Assembly (NCBI GenBank): GCA_024401355.1
Contig: JAKSLF010000002.1
Coordinates: forward strand, 62,001 to 126,000
DNA length: 64,000 bases
Reading direction: 5' to 3'
DNA from: Bacteroidales bacterium
GTDB lineage: Bacteria > Bacteroidota > Bacteroidia > Bacteroidales > Marinilabiliaceae
A model generated the notes under the pieces. It made no database searches. It was not told where the DNA came from and saw only the letters and a list, made by a program, of their open reading frames with translations. The stretch's first letter is position 1. Each line of letters begins with the position of its first letter. Positions 8,505-17,175 of this stretch are shown here, one piece after another. The translations under genes and the position numbers were made by a program.

Positions 8505-10994
8505 CTATTCCGCCTTCTTTTTCAGTCCCATAACTGCCGCACCTATTATCAGAAGTACAACAAGCACCGATCCTGCCATCGATACCATGTTACCTATCCT
8601 ATATGATTCTGGCCTGAATTCAAAGCGTATCTTGTGGTCGCCTGCCGGCAGGTTGAGCGCTCTCAATATATAGTCTGCATGCATTATCTCGGCTTCTTCG
8701 CCGTCTATGTACGCTTTCCATCCCTTGTCATAGTATATCTCGCTGAATACAGCCACTACGTCTTTCGATGAATGACTCTCATATTCTACTGCGTCAGGCA
8801 CATATTTTGTCCTCCTGATGCTCGCCGTGCTGTCTGCCTCACTCTTCGCTTTTTCGCTCTCCACTACAGCCACTCGTCTCAGGTCTTCACTGCCTATGGC
8901 AGCTATCGCTTCGTCTGCACTCCCTACGCTCTTCACTTTTTCTACTATCCATGCCGCACCCATCGCGTATGGATTTACCATCGGCTGCTGCTGTGGATTG
9001 TAGATGAAGTATTTTGTGTTCAGCATGTTCAGCGATGTCGCACTTGCCAGTGTCTTCTCTATGGCTTCATAGTCCTGGCTGCGCAATGCTCCTTGCAGTG
9101 TCTGGTATTCCGCACTCATATATCTGTCTATCACGTCCTGATATCTTCTCAGCTTCGCACCATGATAACCACCTACCGAATGATGGTAGTATGAGGTGTA
9201 TACTTCGTTAAACGGATTCGCATATAGCGACATCACTCTGTGTGGCTCTTTGTCTGCTAATATCGCTTTGTCTGCTGCCGACATGACAAATTCTTTTCTG
9301 TCGCTCTTCTTCTCGAAGTTCTTGTCACTTATGTAGCGCTTGTCTATCTGCCACAGGTCTATCAATATCAGAACGACTATTGTCGCCATAGCTATGTTTT
9401 CATTCAGCTTCCGTGTCGAGAAGAACCATAACGCCGACGATGCCAGTATTACAAATACGGCTGTTCTCATGGCGTCTGTCCTTGTCAATTCTATTCTCGC
9501 GTCTATGATGCCCTGCTGCAGTGTAGCATACACCGGATTTTCTTTTGCCATCTCAGCAAATTGCATCAGCTCTGCTTCCGACATGAAGTCATAGAATAGT
9601 GTCGGAGCCATCGCTATCAACAATGCTACACCTGCTGTCAAACCTATGGCACTGAAGAATTTTCCTGCCTCATATTTTATTCTCTCCGGATTCTCCCATA
9701 TCTCTTTCAGTCCCAGCATACCCAGCAACGGTATCGTTACTGTGGCTATGACTAGCGCCATCTCAACGGTTCTGAATTTGTTATACAATGGGAAGTAGTC
9801 AAACATCAGGTCGTTAAACAACGCAAAGTTCTTGCCCCATGCCAGCATTATCGATAATACTGTGGCAGCTATCAACCACCATTTCTCTCTCCCTTCATAA
9901 TAGAAACAACCAAGGAAAAAGAGGAAGCATATCACCGCTCCTACGTATACCGGACCCGATGTAAATGCTCTTCCACCCCAATATTTGCTCGCCTGCTGCG
10001 CCACTATGTCACGCAACTGACCATCCATCTTCTGCACGGCTTTGTTGTCATAGCCTATGGCTTCCGAGGCTCCACCCACTATGTTCGGTATAAGCAGTGT
10101 CGGAGTCTCATGCACTCCATAGCTCCAGCTGAAGGCATACTCCCTGTCCAGTCCAGCATCCTGCTTCGCTTCACCATTTTTCTGTGTCAGCTCCGAGGCT
10201 CCTCTTATCGAGTATTTTCCATATTCGTATGTCGTCCACAGGTTTGTCACTCCTGGCAATACCGCCAGCATTGCAGCTACTGCCAACACACCAATGCTCT
10301 TGCCATATTCACCTATCTTCTTGTCTTTCTGGGCATATATCAGCTTCGCCACTACTAGCGGTATCAGCGCTATCGCAAGATAATAGGTTATCTGCACATG
10401 GTTATACGCCACTTCTATGCCAAGCGCTACTGCTGTATAGATGCCACCCACGATTCTGCCTCGCATTCCCTCTGCGTTGAAGGTCATCATCACTCCTGCT
10501 ATAACGGCCGGCATCACCGCTATGGCGTATGCTTTCGTTATATGACCTGCTATTATTATTATCAGGTTATACGACCCAAAGGCAAAGGCTACAGCTCCTG
10601 CTACGGCCACCCACTTGTTCATCTTCAGGCTCACCATCAGCAGGTAGAAGCCTAGCATATACAAGAATACTATCGCTATTGTCGTATATGGCAGACCCAG
10701 ACGCACCCACTTGCTCATCGCATGGAAGATGTTGTTCGACGCGTCTCCTTTTATCTGATACGCTGGCATGCCACCAAACATCGAGTCTGTCCACTGAGCC
10801 TGCTCGCCTGTCTCTTTCTCATATTGTTTCAGCTCCTGGGCTGCTCCATACGCATGAGTGTTATCCATCTGTGGCAGTTCTTTGCCCTCCATCACCGGAT
10901 AGAAATAGATGGCGCTCAGCACCACAAAGCCCAATACTATGGCCAGATGAGGCCACAACTGATTCAACTGTTTCTTCAAGTTTTCTATATTCAT
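8505..10994 (-). CDS. YfhO-family polytopic membrane protein
   Basis: About 829 residues with many hydrophobic segments (for example HLAIVLGFVVLSAIYFYPV near the N-terminus and SMAGSVLVVLLIIGAAVMG at the C-terminus) and a soluble C-terminal region with EIYYDKGWKAYIDGEEAE. The N-terminal QMDNTHAYGA and SMFGGMPAYQI motifs match the YfhO/GT-C-like family, which in Gram-positives is involved in lipoteichoic acid glycosylation. Its Bacteroidetes substrate is unknown. ATG 10994 (MNIENLKKQ) is preferred; a GTG at 11018 would overlap the preceding gene's stop. The gene is 16 bp from the nucleotidyltransferase gene, so they are likely one transcript. Confidence 0.85.
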   Translation of the reverse strand: MNIENLKKQLNQLWPHLAIVLGFVVLSAIYFYPVMEGKELPQMDNTHAYGAAQELKQYEKETGEQAQWTDSMFGGMPAYQIKGDASNNIFHAMSKWVRLGLPYTTIAIVFLYMLGFYLLMVSLKMNKWVAVAGAVAFAFGSYNLIIIIAGHITKAYAIAVMPAVIAGVMMTFNAEGMRGRIVGGIYTAVALGIEVAYNHVQITYYLAIALIPLVVAKLIYAQKDKKIGEYGKSIGVLAVAAMLAVLPGVTNLWTTYEYGKYSIRGASELTQKNGEAKQDAGLDREYAFSWSYGVHETPTLLIPNIVGGASEAIGYDNKAVQKMDGQLRDIVAQQASKYWGGRAFTSGPVYVGAVICFLFFLGCFYYEGREKWWLIAATVLSIMLAWGKNFALFNDLMFDYFPLYNKFRTVEMALVIATVTIPLLGMLGLKEIWENPERIKYEAGKFFSAIGLTAGVALLIAMAPTLFYDFMSEAELMQFAEMAKENPVYATLQQGIIDARIELTRTDAMRTAVFVILASSALWFFSTRKLNENIAMATIVVLILIDLWQIDKRYISDKNFEKKSDRKEFVMSAADKAILADKEPHRVMSLYANPFNEVYTSYYHHSVGGYHGAKLRRYQDVIDRYMSAEYQTLQGALRSQDYEAIEKTLASATSLNMLNTKYFIYNPQQQPMVNPYAMGAAWIVEKVKSVGSADEAIAAIGSEDLRRVAVVESEKAKSEADSTASIRRTKYVPDAVEYESHSSKDVVAVFSEIYYDKGWKAYIDGEEAEIMHADYILRALNLPAGDHKIRFEFRPESYRIGNMVSMAGSVLVVLLIIGAAVMGLKKKAE

Positions 10995-11010
10995 TGTTTT
11001 ACTCTTTTTT

Positions 11011-12042
11011 CTATTCACGCTTGTTCCTGTATTTCAGGTCATGCATTATATCTTTTATATGCCCTATTGTTGGCTCCTCTGCTACCGACACCGCTATTGC
11101 TCTGCTCAATTTCCATGCACTGCGCAACCTTGTCCCGATACCATGCTTGAAGCCTAGGTTCATGTTCTCCAAGTATTTTGTATCTATCGCTATTGGCTCC
11201 ATGCCCGTAGCTTCCCATATTTTCCTCTGCTCCTCTTCCCCCATCATCGACGCAATTCTCCGCCATACGTCACACATCACTTCCCTACAATCCTCGTTCA
11301 GCGCTATCGCTCCCTCTATCATCCCTTTGATGTCCGCACCCTTGCGGGCCATCATCATCACTATGTCTGCCACCCAGCCTACTCTGACGCCCTTAGTCTC
11401 TCTGTTCACTACTAGATGCGTCGTCAGGTGATAAAGCATCAGCGAATCACTCAGCCGCCCGCCCACTATTTCGTCTCCTATCTCCCCCATTACGTTCATC
11501 TTGCTGTCCGGACCATAGAGGTTATAATGTATCTCTATCATCTGACCGCCATAATACAACGGATCTAGATGCGTCTTTAGCGACTCCTGCAGCACGTTCG
11601 TCCTGTAGTTGTGCGCTGTCTCATAACCCGCCTTCTTCAATATGTCATGCGCTCTATACGCATCCCTATGTCTCACCCACACGTCAATGTCACCTATGGC
11701 CCTCATCGACATCTCCGGATAATAGTCCCTCATCAGAGCCGCACCCTTAAGCAACACCATCTCTATCCCTTCTCCCTTCAGCAGCGATTCTGTGTGCTTT
11801 ATTATCTCTATGTTTTTTCGGTTTGTCATGAATGTCATCAGCACCATCTTCTGCAATGCCGACTTCAACACCTCCGCACCTTCTACTCCCCCATAATCCG
11901 TCATCAACCTGTGCATCAACCATCCAGCTACACCCTGCCGTGCCGCCTCCTCAGCAAGTGCCACAGCCTTCTCTGCCGTCATCCCCGACAACAGATCCGC
12001 CCGCACACGCAACGAACAAAGCTCAAGAATGGTTCTTACCAT
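11011..12042 (-). CDS. Nucleotidyltransferase family protein (PF14907-like)
   Basis: A 343-residue protein. The core reads VLLKGAALMRDYYPEMSMRAIGDIDVWV, with the GDIDVW acidic pair expected of the Pol-beta-like nucleotidyltransferase fold (Uncharacterised nucleotidyltransferase family). Such genes are often in polysaccharide or surface-biosynthesis regions; the substrate is unknown. Start choice: the in-frame TTG at 12087 lies upstream of a TAnnTTTG promoter element (12066-12073), so ATG 12042 (MVRTILELCS), 23 bp downstream of that element, is much more likely. Confidence 0.8.
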   Translation of the reverse strand: MVRTILELCSLRVRADLLSGMTAEKAVALAEEAARQGVAGWLMHRLMTDYGGVEGAEVLKSALQKMVLMTFMTNRKNIEIIKHTESLLKGEGIEMVLLKGAALMRDYYPEMSMRAIGDIDVWVRHRDAYRAHDILKKAGYETAHNYRTNVLQESLKTHLDPLYYGGQMIEIHYNLYGPDSKMNVMGEIGDEIVGGRLSDSLMLYHLTTHLVVNRETKGVRVGWVADIVMMMARKGADIKGMIEGAIALNEDCREVMCDVWRRIASMMGEEEQRKIWEATGMEPIAIDTKYLENMNLGFKHGIGTRLRSAWKLSRAIAVSVAEEPTIGHIKDIMHDLKYRNKRE

Positions 12043-12065
12043 GTCATCTCCATTTTTTAACCTCA

Positions 12066-12073
12066 CAAAGATA
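12066..12073 (-). promoter_or_regulatory. -7 element (TATCTTTG) of the nucleotidyltransferase/YfhO/DUF4954 unit
   Basis: Minus-strand TATCTTTG matches TAnnTTTG and lies just upstream of ATG 12042. It helps decide that start. Confidence 0.55.
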
Positions 12074-12161
12074 AAAAATCTTTCCAATCATTCCACCTCT
12101 CACACACACCATTTTTACTGGCAATCCTCCATCCGCTCCAAGTATCTACCGCCTCCCCCCC

Positions 12162-12196
12162 ATAAAACAAAAGCGGCAGAGCCATCGCCCTGCCGC
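12162..12196 (-). terminator. Rho-independent terminator after the outer-membrane barrel gene
   Basis: On the minus strand GCGGCAG pairs with CTGCCGC across a short loop, followed by a T-rich tract (TTTTGTTTTA). It sits 26 bp beyond the stop of the barrel gene. Confidence 0.75.
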
Positions 12197-12222
12197 ACTA
12201 TACACAAATCTAAACACTTGTT

Positions 12223-13029
12223 TTAGAAACGGAAACCAAACTTGAGAGTTGGTGTAGAGAGTATCTTTATGCTGTTGTGATCGCAAGCATATCTGTATGT
12301 ACCAGCTGGATCAACCATAATCACTGAATGCTGGTATGAGAATGGAGACACTTCAAGACCAAGTACGATGCCGCAGTTCAATACGCAATCCATACCTGCT
12401 ACAAGTGCACCCTGCAATGAATACATCTGACCTGCCTTGCTTGTACGAGAGTAGATGAGCTTTTCAATTCCCGCATCATCCTTCTCGCCTGTGTATGGCA
12501 ACTGAGTCTGGATTCTACCCATCTGTGTACCGAATCTTACACCGCCGTATGGGCTCAAGTGCTTGTTCGACAATGAGAAACGGTAGTTAGCACCAATTGT
12601 CGCATACCAGTTGGTAGTCATCTTGCCCTGGATGTACTTCTGGGATGGTGAGAGAGCCTCACCGTAGTATCCCTCTGCTGCCTCTACAAAGTTCTTCTCT
12701 GGTGTCATGTTGATGTTCATCGCGAACGATGCATTGACATCAAGGAAGTCTAGTATGAAGTAGTTTGCCTGTACACCCACCATGTTTACGAGACTGTTCG
12801 ATCCAACCTCACCCAAGTTGAGGTATATTCCTGGATCACTCTGAGCTATTCCAGTGGTCTCTTTAGAGTAGTCTGGCAAGAGGTACGATGTACCCTGGTT
12901 GAACATTGGGTTCTGACCCAAGATCACCGTAACCTGCTTACTGCCACTCTTACCACCTTCCTGCTGCTGAGCTACAGCTCCAACACAGAAGACTGTCAGA
13001 AGTGTTAATATACCAAATAATCTTGTCAT
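12223..13029 (-). CDS. Putative outer-membrane beta-barrel protein, unknown function
   Basis: A 268-residue protein with a signal peptide (MTRLFGILTLLTVFCVGAVAQ). The rest has alternating hydrophobic/polar beta-strand character and ends in aromatic TLKFGFRF, a typical barrel C-terminal strand. Segments such as YATIGANYRFSLSNKHLSPYGGVRFG resemble OmpW/OmpA-like small barrels. It lies 31 bp downstream of the coiled-coil lipoprotein gene and ends at a terminator, so the pair forms one operon. No enzymatic motif was recognised. Confidence 0.75.
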   Translation of the reverse strand: MTRLFGILTLLTVFCVGAVAQQQEGGKSGSKQVTVILGQNPMFNQGTSYLLPDYSKETTGIAQSDPGIYLNLGEVGSNSLVNMVGVQANYFILDFLDVNASFAMNINMTPEKNFVEAAEGYYGEALSPSQKYIQGKMTTNWYATIGANYRFSLSNKHLSPYGGVRFGTQMGRIQTQLPYTGEKDDAGIEKLIYSRTSKAGQMYSLQGALVAGMDCVLNCGIVLGLEVSPFSYQHSVIMVDPAGTYRYACDHNSIKILSTPTLKFGFRF

Positions 13030-13060
13030 TGTTATTGCTAACAGATTATCTTGATTTCAA

Positions 13061-15115
13061 TTATTCAGTGATTGTCTTAAGAACAAGCTCAAGTGAAGCA
13101 ACTGCTGCATCGAATTCAGCCTTAGCCTTGTCGTATGCTGCCTGAGCATCAACAACTGCCTTCTCTGCGTTCTCTACTGCAAGGTTGTATACTGCTGCAC
13201 CAGCCTTCTCCGTAATTGCCTTCTCCTTGAAGATCTTGAGAAGAGCCTCTTTCTGAGCTACTGCAACCTCTTTCTTAACCAATGCCTCTTCAGCATCCTC
13301 AATTGCCTGCTGCTTTGTGAGAATCTGCTTAGCTACGTATGTCTTAACGTCAGCCTCTGATACATAGTCACCGCTACCGATTGTTGCGTTATCAACCAAT
13401 GAGATAGCACCCTCTACTGCAGAGATAACTGTAGCAATCTCAGTCTTCTTTACATCAAGAACATCCTTCTCGTTGTTAAGTGGCTTCTTAGCATCTGTCT
13501 GAGCCTGAGTTGCATCAGCCTCTGCCTTCTTAGCAGCTGCTACAGCCTCAACGAGCTTGTTAAGAGATGCCTGATCAATCTTAGCATTGTATGCTGCAGT
13601 CTTGTCCTCGATAGTCTTGAGCTCTGACTTTACAGCGTTGTTAAGAGCGTTCCAGCCATTTGCCTGACCAATTTCCTTCTGAAGGTCAGCGATAGCGAGG
13701 AGAGCCTCCTGATATGCGCCGTATGAACCCTTACCAGAAAGTGTATGGTTCTTGTGCATGTCTGCAAGTTCGTCAGTTGTGAAAGCTGTGTAACGGAGCT
13801 CACCGTATGCCTTGTTAGAAGCAGCCTGGAAGTCGCTTTCCTTAGCAGACTCCTCTGATGTACCAAGAGCTGTCTTGTAAGCAGCCAACTTCTCAGTGTA
13901 ATCCTTAACGTCGTCGTCAGCAGTCTTCTTCAAATCCTTAGAAGCATTCTCAAGCTTAGTCTTGTCGATGTTCTTCTTAGCAACAATCTCAGCTGTTGCA
14001 GCATCAGCCTTACCCTGTGCGTATGACTTCAAATCAGCAAGCTTAGAAGCAGCATCGCTATTCTTGATAGTCTCCTTAGAAACGAGCTTACCACCCTTGA
14101 TCTCAAAGTTTGCAGGAGCTGTTACATCCTCAGCGATAGCTGTAGCAAGTTCGAATGAGAAATACTTAGCTGAGTCTGAGTATTCAGTAAGTTCCTTGTT
14201 GAGGTCCTTCTTAGCATCAGCGAGAGCATCCTCAGCAGCCTTAGTTGCCTGTGCGAGCTTCTTGTTCTCGAGAGCATCCTCAGCAGCCATCTCAGCGAGC
14301 TTAACGTCGATTACGTCCTTCTCGTCAGCGATAGCCTTCTCGTCAGCCTTCAACTGAGCAAGTTCCTTTGCCCATGACTCTGAATCCTTCTCCATGAGAG
14401 CCTTGAACTCCTCGAGTGCATTCTTAGCAAACTCAATTTTGAACTTCTCGAGCTCAACTGCCTGCTGTGCATCCTGTACATCGTTTGTAAGGCCGCGCTC
14501 AACTTCCAAGTTGTCCTTTGTCAAAAGGTCAGCTGCTGCTGCACGCTTCTTCTGTGCCTCTGTCAAATTGTTCTGTGCCGTTGTCAAAGCCTGAGTCTTT
14601 GTTACAACTGCAGCACGCTTTGTAGCAACTGATGGATACAATGTAGCGTTGTCTACGTCCTTCAACTGTGCGAGAGCAAGCTCTACCTTTGCAATTGCTT
14701 CCTTAGTTGTCTGATCCTGTGCAGCGATAGCAGCCTCAGTCTTGAGCTTCTCCACTGCGAGAAGTGACACCTGCTTCTCGAGATTAACTTCCTCAGCCTT
14801 GATCAAAGCTGCATTTGCAGCCTCTGCCACTGCAAGCGCAAGCTTCTTTGTAGCAAGAACTACTTCTTCCTCCTGATTCTTGATTAACTGGAGAGCTGCC
14901 TTAGCTTCCTGCTCTGCTGTCTCTGCGAGACGATATGCAGCGTTTGCCAATTCCATTTCAGCCTTAGCTCTCTGATATGCACCTTCACCATTGAGCTTTT
15001 CAGCCTGACCCTTGCGGAGAGCCTCAAGACCTGCAGGCTCGTCGTTGTCAATACAGCTAGTCATTGATACTGACATTGCTGCGAGTACTGACAAGAAAAC
15101 AATTTTCTTCTTCAT
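13061..15115 (-). CDS. Ala/Lys/Glu-rich coiled-coil lipoprotein, unknown function
   Basis: A 684-residue protein with lipobox SMTSC; Cys21 is the only cysteine. Nearly all of the mature chain is heptad-like Ala/Lys/Glu/Leu sequence with strong coiled-coil character, broken by a central region rich in Tyr/Gly (around residues 430-490). The phrase EKDVIDVK near residue 264 recurs as EKDVLDVK near 549, and VDNAT occurs in both halves, which hints at an old internal duplication. Codon choice is restricted compared with neighbouring genes and it has a full -33/-7 promoter, both suggesting high expression. A lipid-anchored fibrous spacer or stalk protein working with the downstream barrel is inference only. 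Confidence 0.8.
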   Translation of the reverse strand: MKKKIVFLSVLAAMSVSMTSCIDNDEPAGLEALRKGQAEKLNGEGAYQRAKAEMELANAAYRLAETAEQEAKAALQLIKNQEEEVVLATKKLALAVAEAANAALIKAEEVNLEKQVSLLAVEKLKTEAAIAAQDQTTKEAIAKVELALAQLKDVDNATLYPSVATKRAAVVTKTQALTTAQNNLTEAQKKRAAAADLLTKDNLEVERGLTNDVQDAQQAVELEKFKIEFAKNALEEFKALMEKDSESWAKELAQLKADEKAIADEKDVIDVKLAEMAAEDALENKKLAQATKAAEDALADAKKDLNKELTEYSDSAKYFSFELATAIAEDVTAPANFEIKGGKLVSKETIKNSDAASKLADLKSYAQGKADAATAEIVAKKNIDKTKLENASKDLKKTADDDVKDYTEKLAAYKTALGTSEESAKESDFQAASNKAYGELRYTAFTTDELADMHKNHTLSGKGSYGAYQEALLAIADLQKEIGQANGWNALNNAVKSELKTIEDKTAAYNAKIDQASLNKLVEAVAAAKKAEADATQAQTDAKKPLNNEKDVLDVKKTEIATVISAVEGAISLVDNATIGSGDYVSEADVKTYVAKQILTKQQAIEDAEEALVKKEVAVAQKEALLKIFKEKAITEKAGAAVYNLAVENAEKAVVDAQAAYDKAKAEFDAAVASLELVLKTITE

Positions 15116-15223
15116 TGTTTAATTTAATTGATTAATGATTTTCCGTTTATTAATTAATACTCTACACCAATTTTAGTGTACCAATTGTTCGAATGGTTTT
15201 ATCCACTCTCCCAATTGATGTTG

Positions 15224-15256
15224 CAAATATATAATTTTCTTCTAATTCACTCCAAA
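15224..15256 (-). promoter_or_regulatory. Promoter of the coiled-coil lipoprotein operon
   Basis: Minus-strand TTTG (15253-15256) and TATATTTG (15224-15231) are separated by 21 bp, close to the Bacteroidetes consensus TTTG-N19/20-TAnnTTTG. It lies 109 bp upstream of the start codon. Confidence 0.75.
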
Positions 15257-15322
15257 TTTTTTTCTATACTATTGACGAAAGTGCCGAATTAATTGACGAA
15301 CGACACGTACTTTACATAAAAG

Positions 15323-15364
15323 TGGTGACGAACGGCATTTTACTGGTGACGAACGGCATTTTAC
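15323..15364. repeat. Tandem 21-bp repeat, two exact copies
   Basis: The unit starts TGGTGACGAACGG and ends CATTTTAC; copies are 15323-15343 and 15344-15364 with no mismatch. A diverged relative (GACGAACGACACG...TACTTTAC) precedes them near 15294-15315. It lies about 105 bp past the ATPase stop and upstream of the lipoprotein promoter. Confidence 0.85.
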
Positions 15365-15470
15365 ACCACATTCACCTTTTTTCGTTCACTTTCTCTCTCC
15401 TCAATAAACCAACAATCATGCCAAAACTATACTATACACATCCCAATCCCACTTTTTACTCATTCCTATA

Positions 15471-16892
15471 CTAATTATTAAATAGGTCATCCATCACCAC
15501 TTCATTCGTAATGACACCAGAATGCACATTCCGCTTAACTCCCATCGTAGTAACCATCGTCAAATGAAGTGTTTTCGAAGTCCTTACAGCTTTCCTAAAC
15601 ATCTCACGCCTCTCTAATAGACGCTCCTCATACTGCTTTGTAATCTCATATTGGCCGTCTGCATACTTCATCTCACAAATGTTTATCACCTTGTCACCAC
15701 GGTCTATAAGCATGTCTATCTGTCCACCTTGCCCATCATTCCTGCCCGACCATGAATAGACATCAGCCGCAATTCCTGCTATGCCTAACTTCAACTTTAT
15801 CTGGTCAATATGACGCAGACACACCTGCTCAAATGCATATCCACTCCACGTGTTCTTTACATTGTCGCTCATCGTCGACCACGCCGAAGTGTTCTGCCCT
15901 TTGTAGTCACGTACAAAACGCAAATAAAATAATATGTACTGGTCTGTCAACTGATACAGCATGTCACGGCTCAACTTGCCGTATGAACAATAACTTCTGA
16001 CGAAATCACACTTTATCAGATTGTCTAGCACTTCTGTCAAGCCACCATTGTCTCGTATCTTTAGCGACTGCGTTATCTCCTGGCGGCTTAGCCCTTTCGA
16101 CTTTTTGGCTATAAGCTCTATCACTCGTCTGTGCGACTGCGCATCACCAAACAATGATCGGAATAGAAATTCATATTCGCTTCGCAACGGAGCATCACCA
16201 GAAAAAAACAAATAGTCTATATTCTGGTCAAGACTCTTCGTCCTGTCCATCATACTTAGATAGAACGGTGTGCCACCTACTGTCATGTAACATTGCATTA
16301 TCATCTTACGACTCCACTCGCAACCTATGCTTCTTAGGTATTCCTCCGACTCAGAAAGACTGAATTGATTCAGACATATCCTTCGCGTAACACGATTGTG
16401 CAGACCTCCCTTGTCACCAAGCAACTTGTTTATCATCCACGTCGTTGCCGAACCACACACTATCAGCTTCAAATTCTTTTGCGACGAACCCCACATGTTC
16501 CAGAACAACTCCAACGATCTTATGAAATTCGATTTGGGCGTGTCCATCCATGGCAATTCATCTATGAACACTACCACCTTCTCTTTTTTCAACGACTCCA
16601 GATACGAACGCAACACATCAAATGCCTCCTGCCAATTATTCAACGTCGGACACATCACTCCCGTATATCGAGATAATGTCTGCGCAAAAAAATACAATTG
16701 ATCCTTTTTCGAAACGCCAAATGCACCTGATATGTAGAAATCAAATTTCTCGTCGAAATACTGCTTTACCAGAAAAGTCTTGCCTATTCGTCGACGACCA
16801 TATACAGCCACAAACTCAGCCCTCTCAGAGTCATAACAATCCTGCAGAACTGCCATCTCACGCTTTCGGCCTATTATTTCACTCTTAGACAT
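15471..16892 (-). CDS. AAA ATPase (ATPase_2 / DUF234 family), unknown function
   Basis: A 473-residue protein. The N-terminal AAA domain has Walker A (GRRRIGKTFLV), Walker B (VVFIDELPWMD) and a sensor-like VCGSATTWM. The C-terminal DUF234-type region contains the nuclease-like pattern QIDMLIDRGD...NICEMKYADG, which resembles a PD-(D/E)XK motif (D, then E-x-K). These proteins are scattered and multicopy in Bacteroidetes and archaea; their role is unresolved. It stands alone, with repeat structures on both flanks and no partner gene. Confidence 0.85.
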   Translation of the reverse strand: MSKSEIIGRKREMAVLQDCYDSERAEFVAVYGRRRIGKTFLVKQYFDEKFDFYISGAFGVSKKDQLYFFAQTLSRYTGVMCPTLNNWQEAFDVLRSYLESLKKEKVVVFIDELPWMDTPKSNFIRSLELFWNMWGSSQKNLKLIVCGSATTWMINKLLGDKGGLHNRVTRRICLNQFSLSESEEYLRSIGCEWSRKMIMQCYMTVGGTPFYLSMMDRTKSLDQNIDYLFFSGDAPLRSEYEFLFRSLFGDAQSHRRVIELIAKKSKGLSRQEITQSLKIRDNGGLTEVLDNLIKCDFVRSYCSYGKLSRDMLYQLTDQYILFYLRFVRDYKGQNTSAWSTMSDNVKNTWSGYAFEQVCLRHIDQIKLKLGIAGIAADVYSWSGRNDGQGGQIDMLIDRGDKVINICEMKYADGQYEITKQYEERLLERREMFRKAVRTSKTLHLTMVTTMGVKRNVHSGVITNEVVMDDLFNN

Positions 16893-16932
16893 GTCGTTAT
16901 GATTTTTTTACATGGCAAATATAATAACTTTT

Positions 16933-17033
16933 TACCACTTATCGCACCACTATCACAAAAATACCACTGCGATAACTCCTTAAAAATACCACTTATCGCA
17001 CCACTATCGCAAAAATACCACTGCGATAACTCC
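16933..17033. repeat. Twin 47-bp repeats, each with an 8-bp inverted repeat
   Basis: Two copies, 16933-16979 and 16987-17033, differ at one base and are separated by 7 bp. Within each, TTATCGCA and TGCGATAA form an 8-bp perfect inverted repeat around a 21-nt loop (16939-16975; 16993-17029). They lie 41 bp upstream of the ATPase start codon, where its promoter or operator would be expected. Confidence 0.88.
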
Positions 17034-17175
17034 AATTTGCATTTTTACACCACCCCTCCGATTGATACTTTCAATCTGTAATTTTCACTTCTTACTACTT
17101 TCTACGGATGACTAAGCAATGCTTAACGGACTATTAAGACTCTTTCTAAACTGAGATTTCGTAAGCATATCCCGC

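Larger units (their letters stand above)
15116..15470. other. 355-bp intergenic region: promoter plus tandem 21-bp repeat
   Basis: The left third holds the leader and promoter of the coiled-coil lipoprotein gene. The middle holds a direct 21-bp repeat (15323-15364) and a degenerate third copy. The right end is the 3' flank of the AAA ATPase gene. No further gene is seen. Confidence 0.7.

Noticed and set aside
10529-11431. 300-codon plus-strand open frame across the YfhO/nucleotidyltransferase junction
   Set aside because: Ser/Pro/Leu-rich shadow of two real genes with no recognisable domain.
16933-17033. CRISPR array
   Set aside because: Only two copies with a 7-bp spacer and an internal inverted repeat; no cas genes are nearby.
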